Source of the DNA: Lepidodermella squamata
Lineage: Eukaryota > Gastrotricha
Assembly: GCA_047495785.1 (NCBI GenBank)
Contig: JBLDXI010000029.1
Location: forward strand, 2,604,001-2,668,000
Length of the DNA stretch: 64,000 bases
Reading direction: 5' to 3'
This document shows, piece by piece, positions 56,320-64,000 of the stretch; the first letter of the stretch is position 1; each line of letters begins with the position of its first letter. Under the pieces are notes generated by a model, which had not been told where the DNA came from, did no database searches, and was given only the letters and a program-made list of their open reading frames with translations. A program made the position numbers and the translations under genes.

Positions 56320-57525
56320 TCAACTTTTATTGCAAACATCAATACTCGAAATGCCATAGGCGGAGCCAGAGCTGCTAATCTGCAGGCTAGTAATCGGTGA
56401 TAAAAGCAAGCAGCATTCCAGAAAACTTGAAGCCTCGTATGTACCGTCTCTGGTAGCCTGGATACAAAAGCGGAGAATTGGAAACAAACAGGACAACGAA
56501 TAAGAAAATACCAAGTTGTTTGTAACGCCACCCCAAAGAAACGACGGAGCGGAATAAGGAAAGCGGAAGCAGCCAGCCGTTCCTGATCCACTGGGGAACC
56601 CCAAGGATGCTATCTTGTAAGGTGCATCAGTTCCGACTTTTTGAATACACGCCGTAACAGGTGGATTGCCGGGGACAATTTCGTATATAACATCAGCGCC
56701 CGTTTTCACAGCATTACAGCAGTCTGAAAATGTTGAAAACGTATTTGGCGAGGCAGTAGAATCCTACAAAACACACAGGTAGAGGATAGAAGTTAACTTG
56801 TCATTTCTTACCTGTGTAAAAAATAACAGGACTGAGTTGCATGTCCCACCATTCGATGTGCAGAATGGGACGTTACTTTGCGTGATCGAACCAAAAGAGC
56901 CTTGTGTCTGCGTGATCAGGCATAGCTTGTAGACAGTCTGGATTGTATAACAATTCAAAGTTGAGCAAAATTTTACTCCATTGTTGAACGTTATGCAACT
57001 TACTGGACCACTCGAGCAAGATTGCCCACTAGGGCACTGAGTTCCTGTTTTCAAAATACAATTTTGCGAAGAAGTGTCGCAAATTTTGGAGGTCGGCGTA
57101 CAGGACTGGCCGCTTGGACACCCAGTTTTAGGTACGCACATGTTAGTTGATGTATCGCATACATTGGCAGATGCCACACAGGAAGAACCAGTGCTACACG
57201 GATTGCTTGTCGATAAACACGACTGGCCAGTAGGACAAGACGAAGAGCTGCAGGGACTGCTTGGCGCTAAACACGACTGGCCACTTGGGCACGGATTGCT
57301 TGTTGATAGACAGGACTGGCCAGTAGGGCAAGACGGCGAGCTACATAGAGTGATGGTCAATGAACTGCTTGTTGATGAACAGGACTGGCCACTAGGGCAC
57401 GTTCTGTTCGCCGATAGACAGGCCTGGCCAGTAGGGCAAGTCGAACTTAGGGTTGATGTTGGCGCAGGGCAAGCTGCTACAACGGCACAAACAGCCGCCA
57501 GAATGGCAAGAATAAACAATTCCAT
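56320..57525 (-). CDS. Secreted cysteine-rich family protein, gene 10 (345 residues)
   Basis: Exons on the minus strand: 57525-57004, 56937-56812, 56763-56512 and 56457-56320 (174, 42, 84 and 46 codons including stop). Introns are 66, 48 and 54 bp. Intron 1 is in frame without a stop; intron 2 is also a multiple of three but its TAG acceptor is an in-frame stop. Exon 1: signal peptide MELFILAILAAVCAVVAAC, seven CPxGQxC repeats, CSTGSSC, CVASANVC, CVPKTG. Exon 2: YKLCLITQTQG to FCTSNGGTC. Exon 3: FSTFSDCCNAVKTG, IYEIVP, ACIQKVGTDAPYKI, CFRFPYSA. Exon 4: FLECCLLLSPI and AYGISSIDVC. The first half of exon 1 is like gene 7; intron 1 and exon 2 are like gene 9. Confidence 0.9.
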
Positions 57526-57630
57526 GTAGTGTCGAAGCGAATCAAAAGTTTCACAATATGACTTATCAAAATTTCCTCAATGGCTGGAATGATCTCCAAG
57601 AAGCTCGAGGTTTGAAATGGCAGATTCGTA

Positions 57631-57744
57631 TGCTTATATACGCTCAGGTTTGAAATTTGGCACCAGGCCCATCAGTAATAAAAAGTTGTGGGCCACGATA
57701 ATTGCCACCTACACTGCCCAGGTGCCACATACTTTGCCCACGTG
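57631..57744 (-). promoter_or_regulatory. Promoter module of gene 10: TATA and E-box pair
   Basis: TATA box GTATATAAGCA (minus strand) at 57,631-57,642, about 110 bp before the ATG. CAGGTG at 57719 and CACGTG at 57739, 20 bp apart. Nearly the same sequence as the gene 9 promoter. Confidence 0.75.
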
Positions 57745-58269
57745 CGGCATGTACGGGTAGCTTCATTGTTCGTACACTCGGGGTAAGGCAACAAGATAAC
57801 TTGGTCCTCAGCTTCACAATGATGATGCTCAACGCCCACAATTTACATAGCGCTTTCAACTGCGTAATTAATTTTTTTTAACAAAATTAGAGGGTTCATT
57901 TTGAATCACACCTCAAGAACAAAAGATTCAAGATGAGGCAAAGATAATTGAAAAAGGTTATTTGGACACAGGGGTAAAACTGGGTGAGCATTTTTTGTAA
58001 GTCATGTGACGGAGTTTTACGTGCACACATTTCAATGGGTCATCAAAAGTACCCACAGTGGGCCATGCACACAATATAATACTATTGAAATTGAAAAGTA
58101 AAATAACTCAAACAATTTTTCGTTTATAGTCTTGTAAATCTGTTGGGACCTAAAATTCAATGCGACGATTCGAAATTGCTTTTCCAGATTTGAATAGGAT
58201 AAAAATTATTGGAGGAATGGTGTTTGGCGCAAATGAATATAGGTCACGCTAATTGCCCGAGTGCGCCCA

Positions 58270-58345
58270 CCTACTTTGCTCACGTGCGCCATTCTTTGTC
58301 CACGTGCTACATGACCGGGTAGCCTGATTTTTCGTACATGCGACA
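58270..58345 (-). promoter_or_regulatory. Orphan promoter module with two CACGTG sites
   Basis: CACGTG at 58281 and 58301, again 20 bp apart, followed by CTACATGACCGGGTAGCCTG, which matches CGGCATGTACGGGTAGCTTC of the gene promoters. Gene 10's own promoter lies 540 bp further on, and no other family exon lies between. Confidence 0.55.
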
Positions 58346-58649
58346 CCAGGTAACAAGCAAATAAAGTGGGCCTCCAACACGCCTTAAACATCGCGACGGT
58401 GGTTCTCAACGCCCACAGTATTCATTGTATATTTTATCTGATTAATACATTTTGTGCGTGCTGGTTGTTAGACCACATTTGCAAGCTTCGGCCGTTCGTG
58501 GTCAGCTGTGGAGCTGTGGAGCGCGAGCTGCTTCGGGTGATTGGCAAACGAGTGAGGTGAAAACCTGAAGTGCTTAGAATTTTGATTCCAAACGGTCTCC
58601 CGAATCTTGCGCAAAAATATCTCGAGAGATAACGGCAACAGATGGCTTA

Positions 58650-59300
58650 CCCGGCCTATGGACATCGATAACGACCGCCTCTTTTGAACGGCGAAAGCTA
58701 AACGGCTGTAGACGGTCGATCTCCCGAGCCAGCGTACGTTGGCTTACGTCATGGCCGGGCAGATGAATCTTGCAAGCCGTGCTTTGCAGGTTGCCATTGG
58801 GATCTCACAAGCTCGAAGCTCGAGTCAACACTGGGCTGGGACGATGGCGGCCTGGTTGGTAAGCCAGACAGGATAACAGCCACAGCATTCTTTGAAATCC
58901 TCGGCGACTGGCAGGCAGGTGGGTCCGAAGTCGGGAGGATGCAGCAAACTTATTCGTGCTCGACGACAAACTTCGAGCGCGAGATGCACCCACGGCAACT
59001 CCACCGCTTAGCAAATCGGCGTCATCATGGTGAGACCGCGCGGAGTCGCCATGTGATGCAGTTGATACCCATGCAGACTCCAGTGGTCAGCGTCTCAAAA
59101 GCTTGCACTAGCACAAAAGACTATTAGTGTACGAGCAGCTCTCAAGTTGTTGATTATTTTTGCTACATTTTTGTATTGTATTAGCTTAATTAATTGTTGC
59201 GAGGTATTAAACGGTCTGAATAGACATCGCATTTCTGCCTCATTGTTTTGCTTTCCCTCGCCTTTTTACACACTTCGAACTCTTAACAAGGAGATTTATG
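58650..59300. repeat. Dispersed repeat, copy 3
   Basis: 58,712-58,745 matches the LINE-like 3' part at 54,448. 59,050-59,120 (TGATACCCATGCAGACTCCA, AGCGTCTCAAAAGC) and 59,190-59,300 (TAATTGTTGCGAGGTATTAA) match the copies at 47 and 54.5 kb. Confidence 0.6.
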
Positions 59301-59510
59301 CTCAGAAGTAAACAAAACAATCAGCATATTTTCAGGGTCGGGCCACCCTTTTCCTCACAGTCAGAAGCTACGGCTAAGATAAGGCAAAGGCAAACTTCGT
59401 CACCGGTCAAGAGTCTCAGGTCCTGGGCTCATTATCCTCATATCCGACTCTGATGTCCCGAGCTATAATCTGAGAAATCAGGGAGATGGAGAAGTTGGCG
59501 GCGAGATCTC

Positions 59511-60198
59511 ATCCATCAAAATTCGAACCTTTTACCTACCCGCCTATATTTGCCCAAGCAGTCAGATATGCGCACCAATCAGTAACCCGTGCTTAGAAGC
59601 ATCAAAATCTTGTCAGGTAACGCCAACTGTGAGTCAGATTTTGAGATAGACAAGTCCCAGATGTTTAGCACTTGGGTTTTGGATGAAAATTTCTGCTCAG
59701 TGAATATCCAAAATATATTGCATTAATCATCCAACATTCATATTATCTCTTCAAATCCCATGTTTGATATGATGTTTTATATATATATGTTATATATGAT
59801 ATCCTTCCTGGCAAGGACGCCAGCAGCAACCCGACTCAAGCGTGTTTCCTAGGCCAATCTTCAACGCCATAAATTGTTGGTACTACGACTGCCGCGGATA
59901 AGTTCGGCTACTGCGTCCGCTTCCAGCACACTGCCGTCTCCACTCCTGACGTCATTGCAACCAACCTCGTAAGTTCAAGATTCTTATCGCCAGTTGGCTT
60001 TGGCTTGATTGAGAATACTGTTATTTGCAACAGCCTGTCGCTGCGTCACCAGCAACGTATTCGTACTTCACATTTGCATCCTGCTGCATCAACATCCAGA
60101 CAGGTGCCAGCGCCGCTGTGCCACAAACTTCTTTCACCAGGACCACGTTGTACGGTCTCGCTTTGGAAACTTGCAAGGGTGGAAAGCCCAATTCATAA
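59511..60198 (+). pseudogene. Family pseudogene related to gene 5
   Basis: 59,511-59,629 copies gene 5 exon 1 from PSKFEPFTYPP onward but has a 4-bp deletion (TTTGCCCAAGC for TTTGCTTGCCCAAGC), and the signal peptide is missing. Exon 2 is gone. About 59,875-59,968 is the end of exon 3 (YCVRFQHTAV, donor GTAAGT). Exon 4 at 60034-60198 is intact: FASCCINIQTG, LYGLALETC, stop TAA. The upstream sequence at 59,384-59,470 matches that of gene 5. Another exon 1 scrap (CCTATATTTGCTTGCCCAAG) lies at 60,278-60,310. Confidence 0.8.
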
Positions 60199-60479
60199 CA
60201 AGGAGCCTCGCTTGCAAATTCAGATGTATGTGAACAAAAGGGGTGTGAGACTCTTGATTATGCCTAGGCTTAACCTTCCTATATTTGCTTGCCCAAGCAT
60301 TCAGATTTGCGTCAGATTTAGATCGTTGATCGCTCAACGACTATTTTATTGCGTTCACTTCCACTTTTCACCACTTCCAAGGCTACTTCACGCCGGCCTA
60401 GGTAATTAAGAAGTAAACTGCATAATAAAAACTTGTGCAACTTGACCATAGTGTTGATAAACCTTTCCGGTCTGCTCAA

Positions 60480-60603
60480 ACACCTTATAGGCATAATTTT
60501 TTTCAAACGAAGGAAAATGGCAGCGACTGCCACGTCATAAGAAAATTTTCTTATATACAGTGGGGAGCTTTCTGGCTGCTTTAACTTATTCAAATGTGGA
60601 TGA
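60480..60603 (+). promoter_or_regulatory. Upstream region of gene 11, third promoter class
   Basis: AGGCATAATTTTTTCAAACG, GGAAAATGGCAG, ACTGCCACG and TTTCTTATATACAG (TATA-like, about 50 bp before the ATG) are repeated at 62,370-62,450 before the decayed gene copy. They do not match either the plus-class or the minus-class promoters. Confidence 0.55.
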
Positions 60604-61755
60604 ATGAAGATGGCTTATTTACATATTAGCGCAAATCATATTTTGATGAATAATTATACCATTCTAAAATCGGCTCTGCTCCCTTTAATAAAGAGGTTGA
60701 CGCCTCTTCTGATTTTTTTATCGCCACTATTTCTTGGACTAACTAGTGCTTGTGTGTCAACCGCTTCAGAAACCAATGGAGGCCCGAAGTTTGTACCGTT
60801 CACAACTCCGCCAGTCACTCCAGCTTGCCAATGCGTGCCGGCAGCAAATATTTGCGACGTTTCTACGAAAAGCTGTCTGCCAGGCAGTAATCCATGCCCA
60901 ACAAGTCAGACTTGCCAAACTCAAGTAAGCCCGCCCGGTTTCTATGCTTTTGTACCCGCGTTTACTGTTTTTGTAACATCATACACGCATAGCATATATT
61001 TGTACTCTCTCTAAAATTAAAAAATTTTTTACGCGCGTGGCGAATCGAAGAGAAATAAGTAGTGAAATTGTAATAATCCTGCATCATCCATTAATTTTAC
61101 ACCTTAGTATTGAACCTATTTGTCTTACAGCCAAGTTATAACTTGTGTCAAATTACCACCATCGGCGGCAGCGGCGTCACTATGGTACACAAATTTTGCC
61201 TGGACAATGCCGGGGCTTGCAGCCTGTTGACCGGCGCCACTGTGAGAGAAATGACAAATTATTTTCGTGATATGAACGGCTGAGTTACATTTTCAGCGAG
61301 CTCCAGGGCCCAACACATTTTCATCTTTCGCAGAGTGCTGCCAAGCGACAACAAACTATACGGTATTGACAAAGTACGAACATGTGGCTTTCGCCGCGCC
61401 ATCGAAAACTTACGCGACAATATGCATTGCTAGCGGAAGGGCAACGCCTTACGTTGTCTCATGGTCTTATTCTTTTTCTAATATCGGTAACTGCGTGCGC
61501 TTCCCCAACACAGCTATATTCTATAATGATGTACTCGTCACTAGCGAATTGGTAAGGTGGAAGCCCTTCTCCCAACCAGTTTTAATCGAAGGATAAACGT
61601 ATATACAGGTCACTAAACCACCGCAAACATATGAATATGCAACCTACGCTGCTTGCTGTCAAGGCATCGGCGCTGCCCCAGGAGCAGCTATTACGCCGTC
61701 GACGGTTACACTTTACGGGCTCATTCTCGAGAAATGCACTGCGTCGAACGTATGA
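60604..61755 (+). CDS. Secreted cysteine-rich family protein, gene 11, divergent (277 residues)
   Basis: Exons 60604-60924, 61131-61241, 61297-61551 and 61609-61755 (107, 37, 85 and 49 codons including stop). Donors are GTAAGC, GTGAGA and GTAAGG. Exon 1 starts MKMAYLHISANHILMNN, with a hydrophobic stretch at about residues 33-48 (TPLLIFLSPLFLGLTSAC), so the signal anchor is set further in than in the paralogues. An ATG at 60646 gives a more usual signal peptide. It keeps GGPKFVPFTTPP and two short cysteine repeats (CQCVPAANIC, CPTSQTC). Exon 2: YNLCQITTIGG to FCLDNAGAC. Exon 3: FSSFAECCQATT, KYEHVA, ICIASGRATPYVV, CVRFPNTA. Exon 4: VTKPPQTYEYA, YAACCQGIG, LYGLILEKC. GAAATAAATTA near 61,789 is a likely poly(A) signal. 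Confidence 0.85.
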
Positions 61756-62370
61756 ATTGATAGCAATGACTAAATAATAATTGGCTAGAAATAAATTATA
61801 TCAATTACTCGATGCCTTAGAGAACTCGCTCGATGCGCAAATAAATATAGGAAGGTGGAGCTAACGTAATAAAGTGACAATTACTGGCAATTTTTCTCGA
61901 ATTTGGCTTTTAAAAGCTTTCAATGATTTTATATCGATTGTTTGATGCTAAGATGCCCGTGTGGTTTAGGTTATCCGGAAAACATCAGCGCGTGGAAGTG
62001 CCATCAAATCTAGCAATTGAAATCCTGAATTTAAGCAATTTAAGATCGCCTAATGTACCCCTCGAATATTTCATTGTCTTCTTCACTTGCATTTTTCACC
62101 ACTTTGCAGCCTCCAGCCTACGTCGCGCCGGACTAGGTAATTAAGAAGTGAAAAAATTGAGTAAAAAACTTGAAACTTGAACATTATGTTGAACGTTATG
62201 TGCTCAAGCACCTCATTTGCTCATAAATGAGATATTGTTCCTGTCACTAGCCTCGCAAGTGTTGTTCATTGTTGTTCATTGTTGTCTAGGCCCTGAAGAT
62301 GGTTTAAATAAAACCGAAACTAGTTGGCAGTCGCGCAAGGCGTCCGGTTAATTCAATCAGAAAGCACCTC
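61756..62370. repeat. Duplicated flanks of family genes
   Basis: 61,830-62,060 (GCTAACGTAATAAAGTGACA, GTGTGGTTTAGG, AACATCAGCGCG, CTGAATTTAAGC) matches the flank after gene 5 at 32,030-32,240. 62,085-62,160 (ATTTTTCACCACTTTGCAGC, CTAGGTAATTAAGAAGT) matches 60,357-60,420 before gene 11. Confidence 0.65.
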
Positions 62371-62460
62371 ATAGGCATAATTTCTTCAAACGAAGGAAAA
62401 TGGCATTAGCTGCCACGCTATAAGAAATATTTCTTATAGGCTGTATAGCTTTCAGGTGGG

Positions 62461-63385
62461 TTAAGTTTACTCAAATGTGGATGTATAAGATGTTTTATTT
62501 ACACATCTGCTCAAATCATATTTTGATAAATAATTACACTATTCTGAAATCGGCTCTGCTCCCTGTAATTATCGCCACTATTTCTTGGGCTACCTAACTG
62601 ATGGATGCGTCTCTACTGCTTCAGAAACCAATGGAGGCCCTAAGTTTGTACCGTTCACAAATCCACCAGCCACACCACCTAGCTAATGATACACTGATAC
62701 ACTGATTTATTGTTGCAATTTGTCTCGCGACGTTTAGCAATTAAAAAGGGTCGAGGCGCCTCACCACCGATATAGTATATTGTTCTAGTTCACAGGCAAT
62801 GTTTTTAGTATATTTTACAAAATTAAAATGAGAGCTATTTACAACCTCAGAGGGTATAGAATTCCACGCCGCTCGCACACGTCGCACAAATGAATATTGA
62901 TAGTTCATTTTTCTGAACTTCTCCATCACAACCGCATGATTTGGCAATCGACCGTTTTTCGATATAGTGAAGAAACGAGAAAATTGTTCATCCACCATAT
63001 TCAGATAAAGCTTATGGCAGAGAGCTAGATCGTGCAGAAAACAGAAAACGACGCATCTCTAAGGATAACATTCCTAATTTCCGAAGTCTTTCTTCATATG
63101 AGGCACCTTCAATTGTCGAGTAGTATGAGCTGCGATATAATAATCTTTTTGTGAAACGGGCTTGTACAGATTCTAATGCCTGAATATCCTTGAGCAGATA
63201 TGGAGAGTACACAGAAGGGCAGTAGTCGAGTCTTGACATTGTGTAGGTCTTATAAGCCTTGAGTGCCTTGAGCTAGAATGAGTGCCCACCGCAAATATTT
63301 GGGACGTTTCGATAACAATCTGTGTGCCAAGTAGTGATCCATGCCCGACGAGCCAGACTTGCCTAACCACAGTAAGCCTCGGTTT
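62461..63385 (+). pseudogene. Decayed exon 1 copy of gene 11, split by a LINE insertion
   Basis: The left part (62,461-62,690) copies gene 11 exon 1: ATCATATTTTGATAAATAAT, AAATCGGCTCTGCTCCCTGT, then GAAACCAATGGAGGCCCTAA. It has a deletion after CTCCCT and stops (GGCTACCTAACTGA). The right part (63,282-63,385) resumes with GTGCCCACCGCAAATATTTG, CATGCCCGACGAGCCAGACT and a donor CAGTAAGC. No exons 2-4 are found downstream. Confidence 0.8.
62691..63281 (-). mobile_element. 5'-truncated CR1-like LINE, 3' end of the reverse transcriptase
   Basis: On the minus strand 63239-63012 gives SRLDYCPSVYSPYLLKDIQA, RFTKRLLYR and YEERLRKLGMLSLEMRR. 62998-62741 gives RRVRAAWNSIPSEVVNSSHF. This is the typical C-terminal part of CR1/Jockey-type polymerases (EYCSxVWxPY..., SYEERLxxLGLxSLExRR, WNxLPxEVV). 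A stop and frame change lies between the two parts. The 3' end is a short repeat (ATCAGTGTATCAGTGTATCA). AGCTAATGA on the left and AGCTAGAATGA on the right may be an imperfect target duplication. Confidence 0.85.
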
Positions 63386-64000
63386 TTTACCCGTGTTTAC
63401 TGCATACGTGACATCGTGTAAGTTGTAAGTTGTTGCAGTTTCGCTAAAATTGAAAGGTTTACGCTCTGGCGCTATATTGCTTTGGCAAATATTTTGGCAA
63501 ATATGAGTGGTGGAATCGTCATTTATATTTCTTGTAAAATCTCGTCCATTAACTGAGCGGAACTGAGCGAATGAACGTGGACAGATAACTCTTTTTCCAA
63601 CCAGATGTATGTAGAAAGCGCCTAATTTTGAAGCTAAATAAAGTCGAACCGTGGTTTTTAACTTTGCTATATGAGCCAAGCATACCACCAGGAAAAATCA
63701 CAAAAGCTGGCCTTCTGTGTTGTATTTCGAAAGATTTATAGAGATGATTGAGTGCTGACTCGCCAGAGTGTTGCTTCAAAGGGCAGGAGATTATGTAACT
63801 CGTTTTCCCGGAGTAATGAACTCAGCTGCGGACTTGCGAGAGAGCAATAGAAATCGATCGACGGAAGGCTGCAGGGAACGAATACACAGTGACAATGAAA
63901 TCCTCGAACTGACAAGTGAGTCTGCAACACTCTATTATCTCTATGGTCTGCAAGAAAACCTTTCGAGAGAACATCTACGATGGCGTAGTTGTGAGTTCGG
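63386..64000. other. Window end, no gene recognised
   Basis: Only short frames on the minus strand (63173-63688, 63549-63779, 63736-63930) without motifs. No further family exon is seen. Confidence 0.4.

Noticed and set aside
41656-57529. Long plus-strand frames (about 60-150 codons, DWPVGQ/DWPLGH repeats) antisense to exon 1 of genes 7-10
   Set aside because: They mirror the CPxGQSC repeats on the other strand; low stop frequency follows from the repeated codons. They have no signal peptide, no splice partners, and end where the exon ends.
60005-60409. 134-codon plus-strand frame
   Set aside because: It is out of frame with the intact family exon 4 at 60034-60198, which has the real CC and YGLALETC motifs.

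Overview
The window comes from a eukaryotic genome, most likely a small invertebrate animal. The genes have GT-AG introns, many of them only 48 to 70 bp. The spaces between genes are full of metazoan-type mobile elements: Ty3-like LTR elements, LINEs with CR1-like and other reverse transcriptases, tRNA-derived SINEs, Tc1/pogo/hAT-type DNA elements, and a Polinton/viral-type DNA polymerase B remnant. There is no operon structure and no bacterial gene. I cannot name the species; the splice acceptors lack the fixed TTTTCAG of Caenorhabditis-type nematodes.

Layout. 1-2 kb: C-terminal part of a Polinton/viral-type DNA polymerase B. 3.1-5.0 kb: a clean four-exon gene on the minus strand for an unrecognised 556-residue protein. 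5.5-12 kb: a mobile-element zone with a SINE, an ORF with a PPSY motif beside an LTR-like sequence, a 1.4-kb TIR element, and a compact gag-only LTR element with identical LTRs. 12.5-62 kb: the main content, a cluster of eleven apparently intact genes plus at least two pseudogenes of one family of secreted cysteine-rich proteins. Five genes lie on the plus strand (12.5-32.0 kb) and converge on five minus-strand genes (32.9-57.5 kb). An eleventh plus-strand gene and decayed copies fill 59.5-63.4 kb. Between and inside them sit SINEs, MITEs, LINE fragments, a foldback element and a second compact LTR element.

The family. Each complete gene has a signal-peptide exon carrying CPxGQSC-type repeats. 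This is followed by three small exons that together encode a domain with ten conserved cysteines (3+4+3), ending in a Tyr-Gly...Cys motif. All introns are in phase 0, and every exon model I built is an exact multiple of three. The plus-strand genes have short exon 1 (69-107 codons, one or two repeats). The minus-strand genes have long exon 1 (164-176 codons, six or seven repeats with Ser/Thr-rich linkers) and share a distinct promoter: a TATA-like box and a CACGTG/CAGGTG pair held exactly 20 bp apart. I do not recognise the family. It looks like a rapidly duplicating array of extracellular structural, adhesive, mucin-like or recognition proteins, but the function is inference only.

Limits. 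Everything was read by eye. Splice sites come from comparing paralogues, not transcripts. Repeat-family names rest on terminal motifs and target-site duplications.
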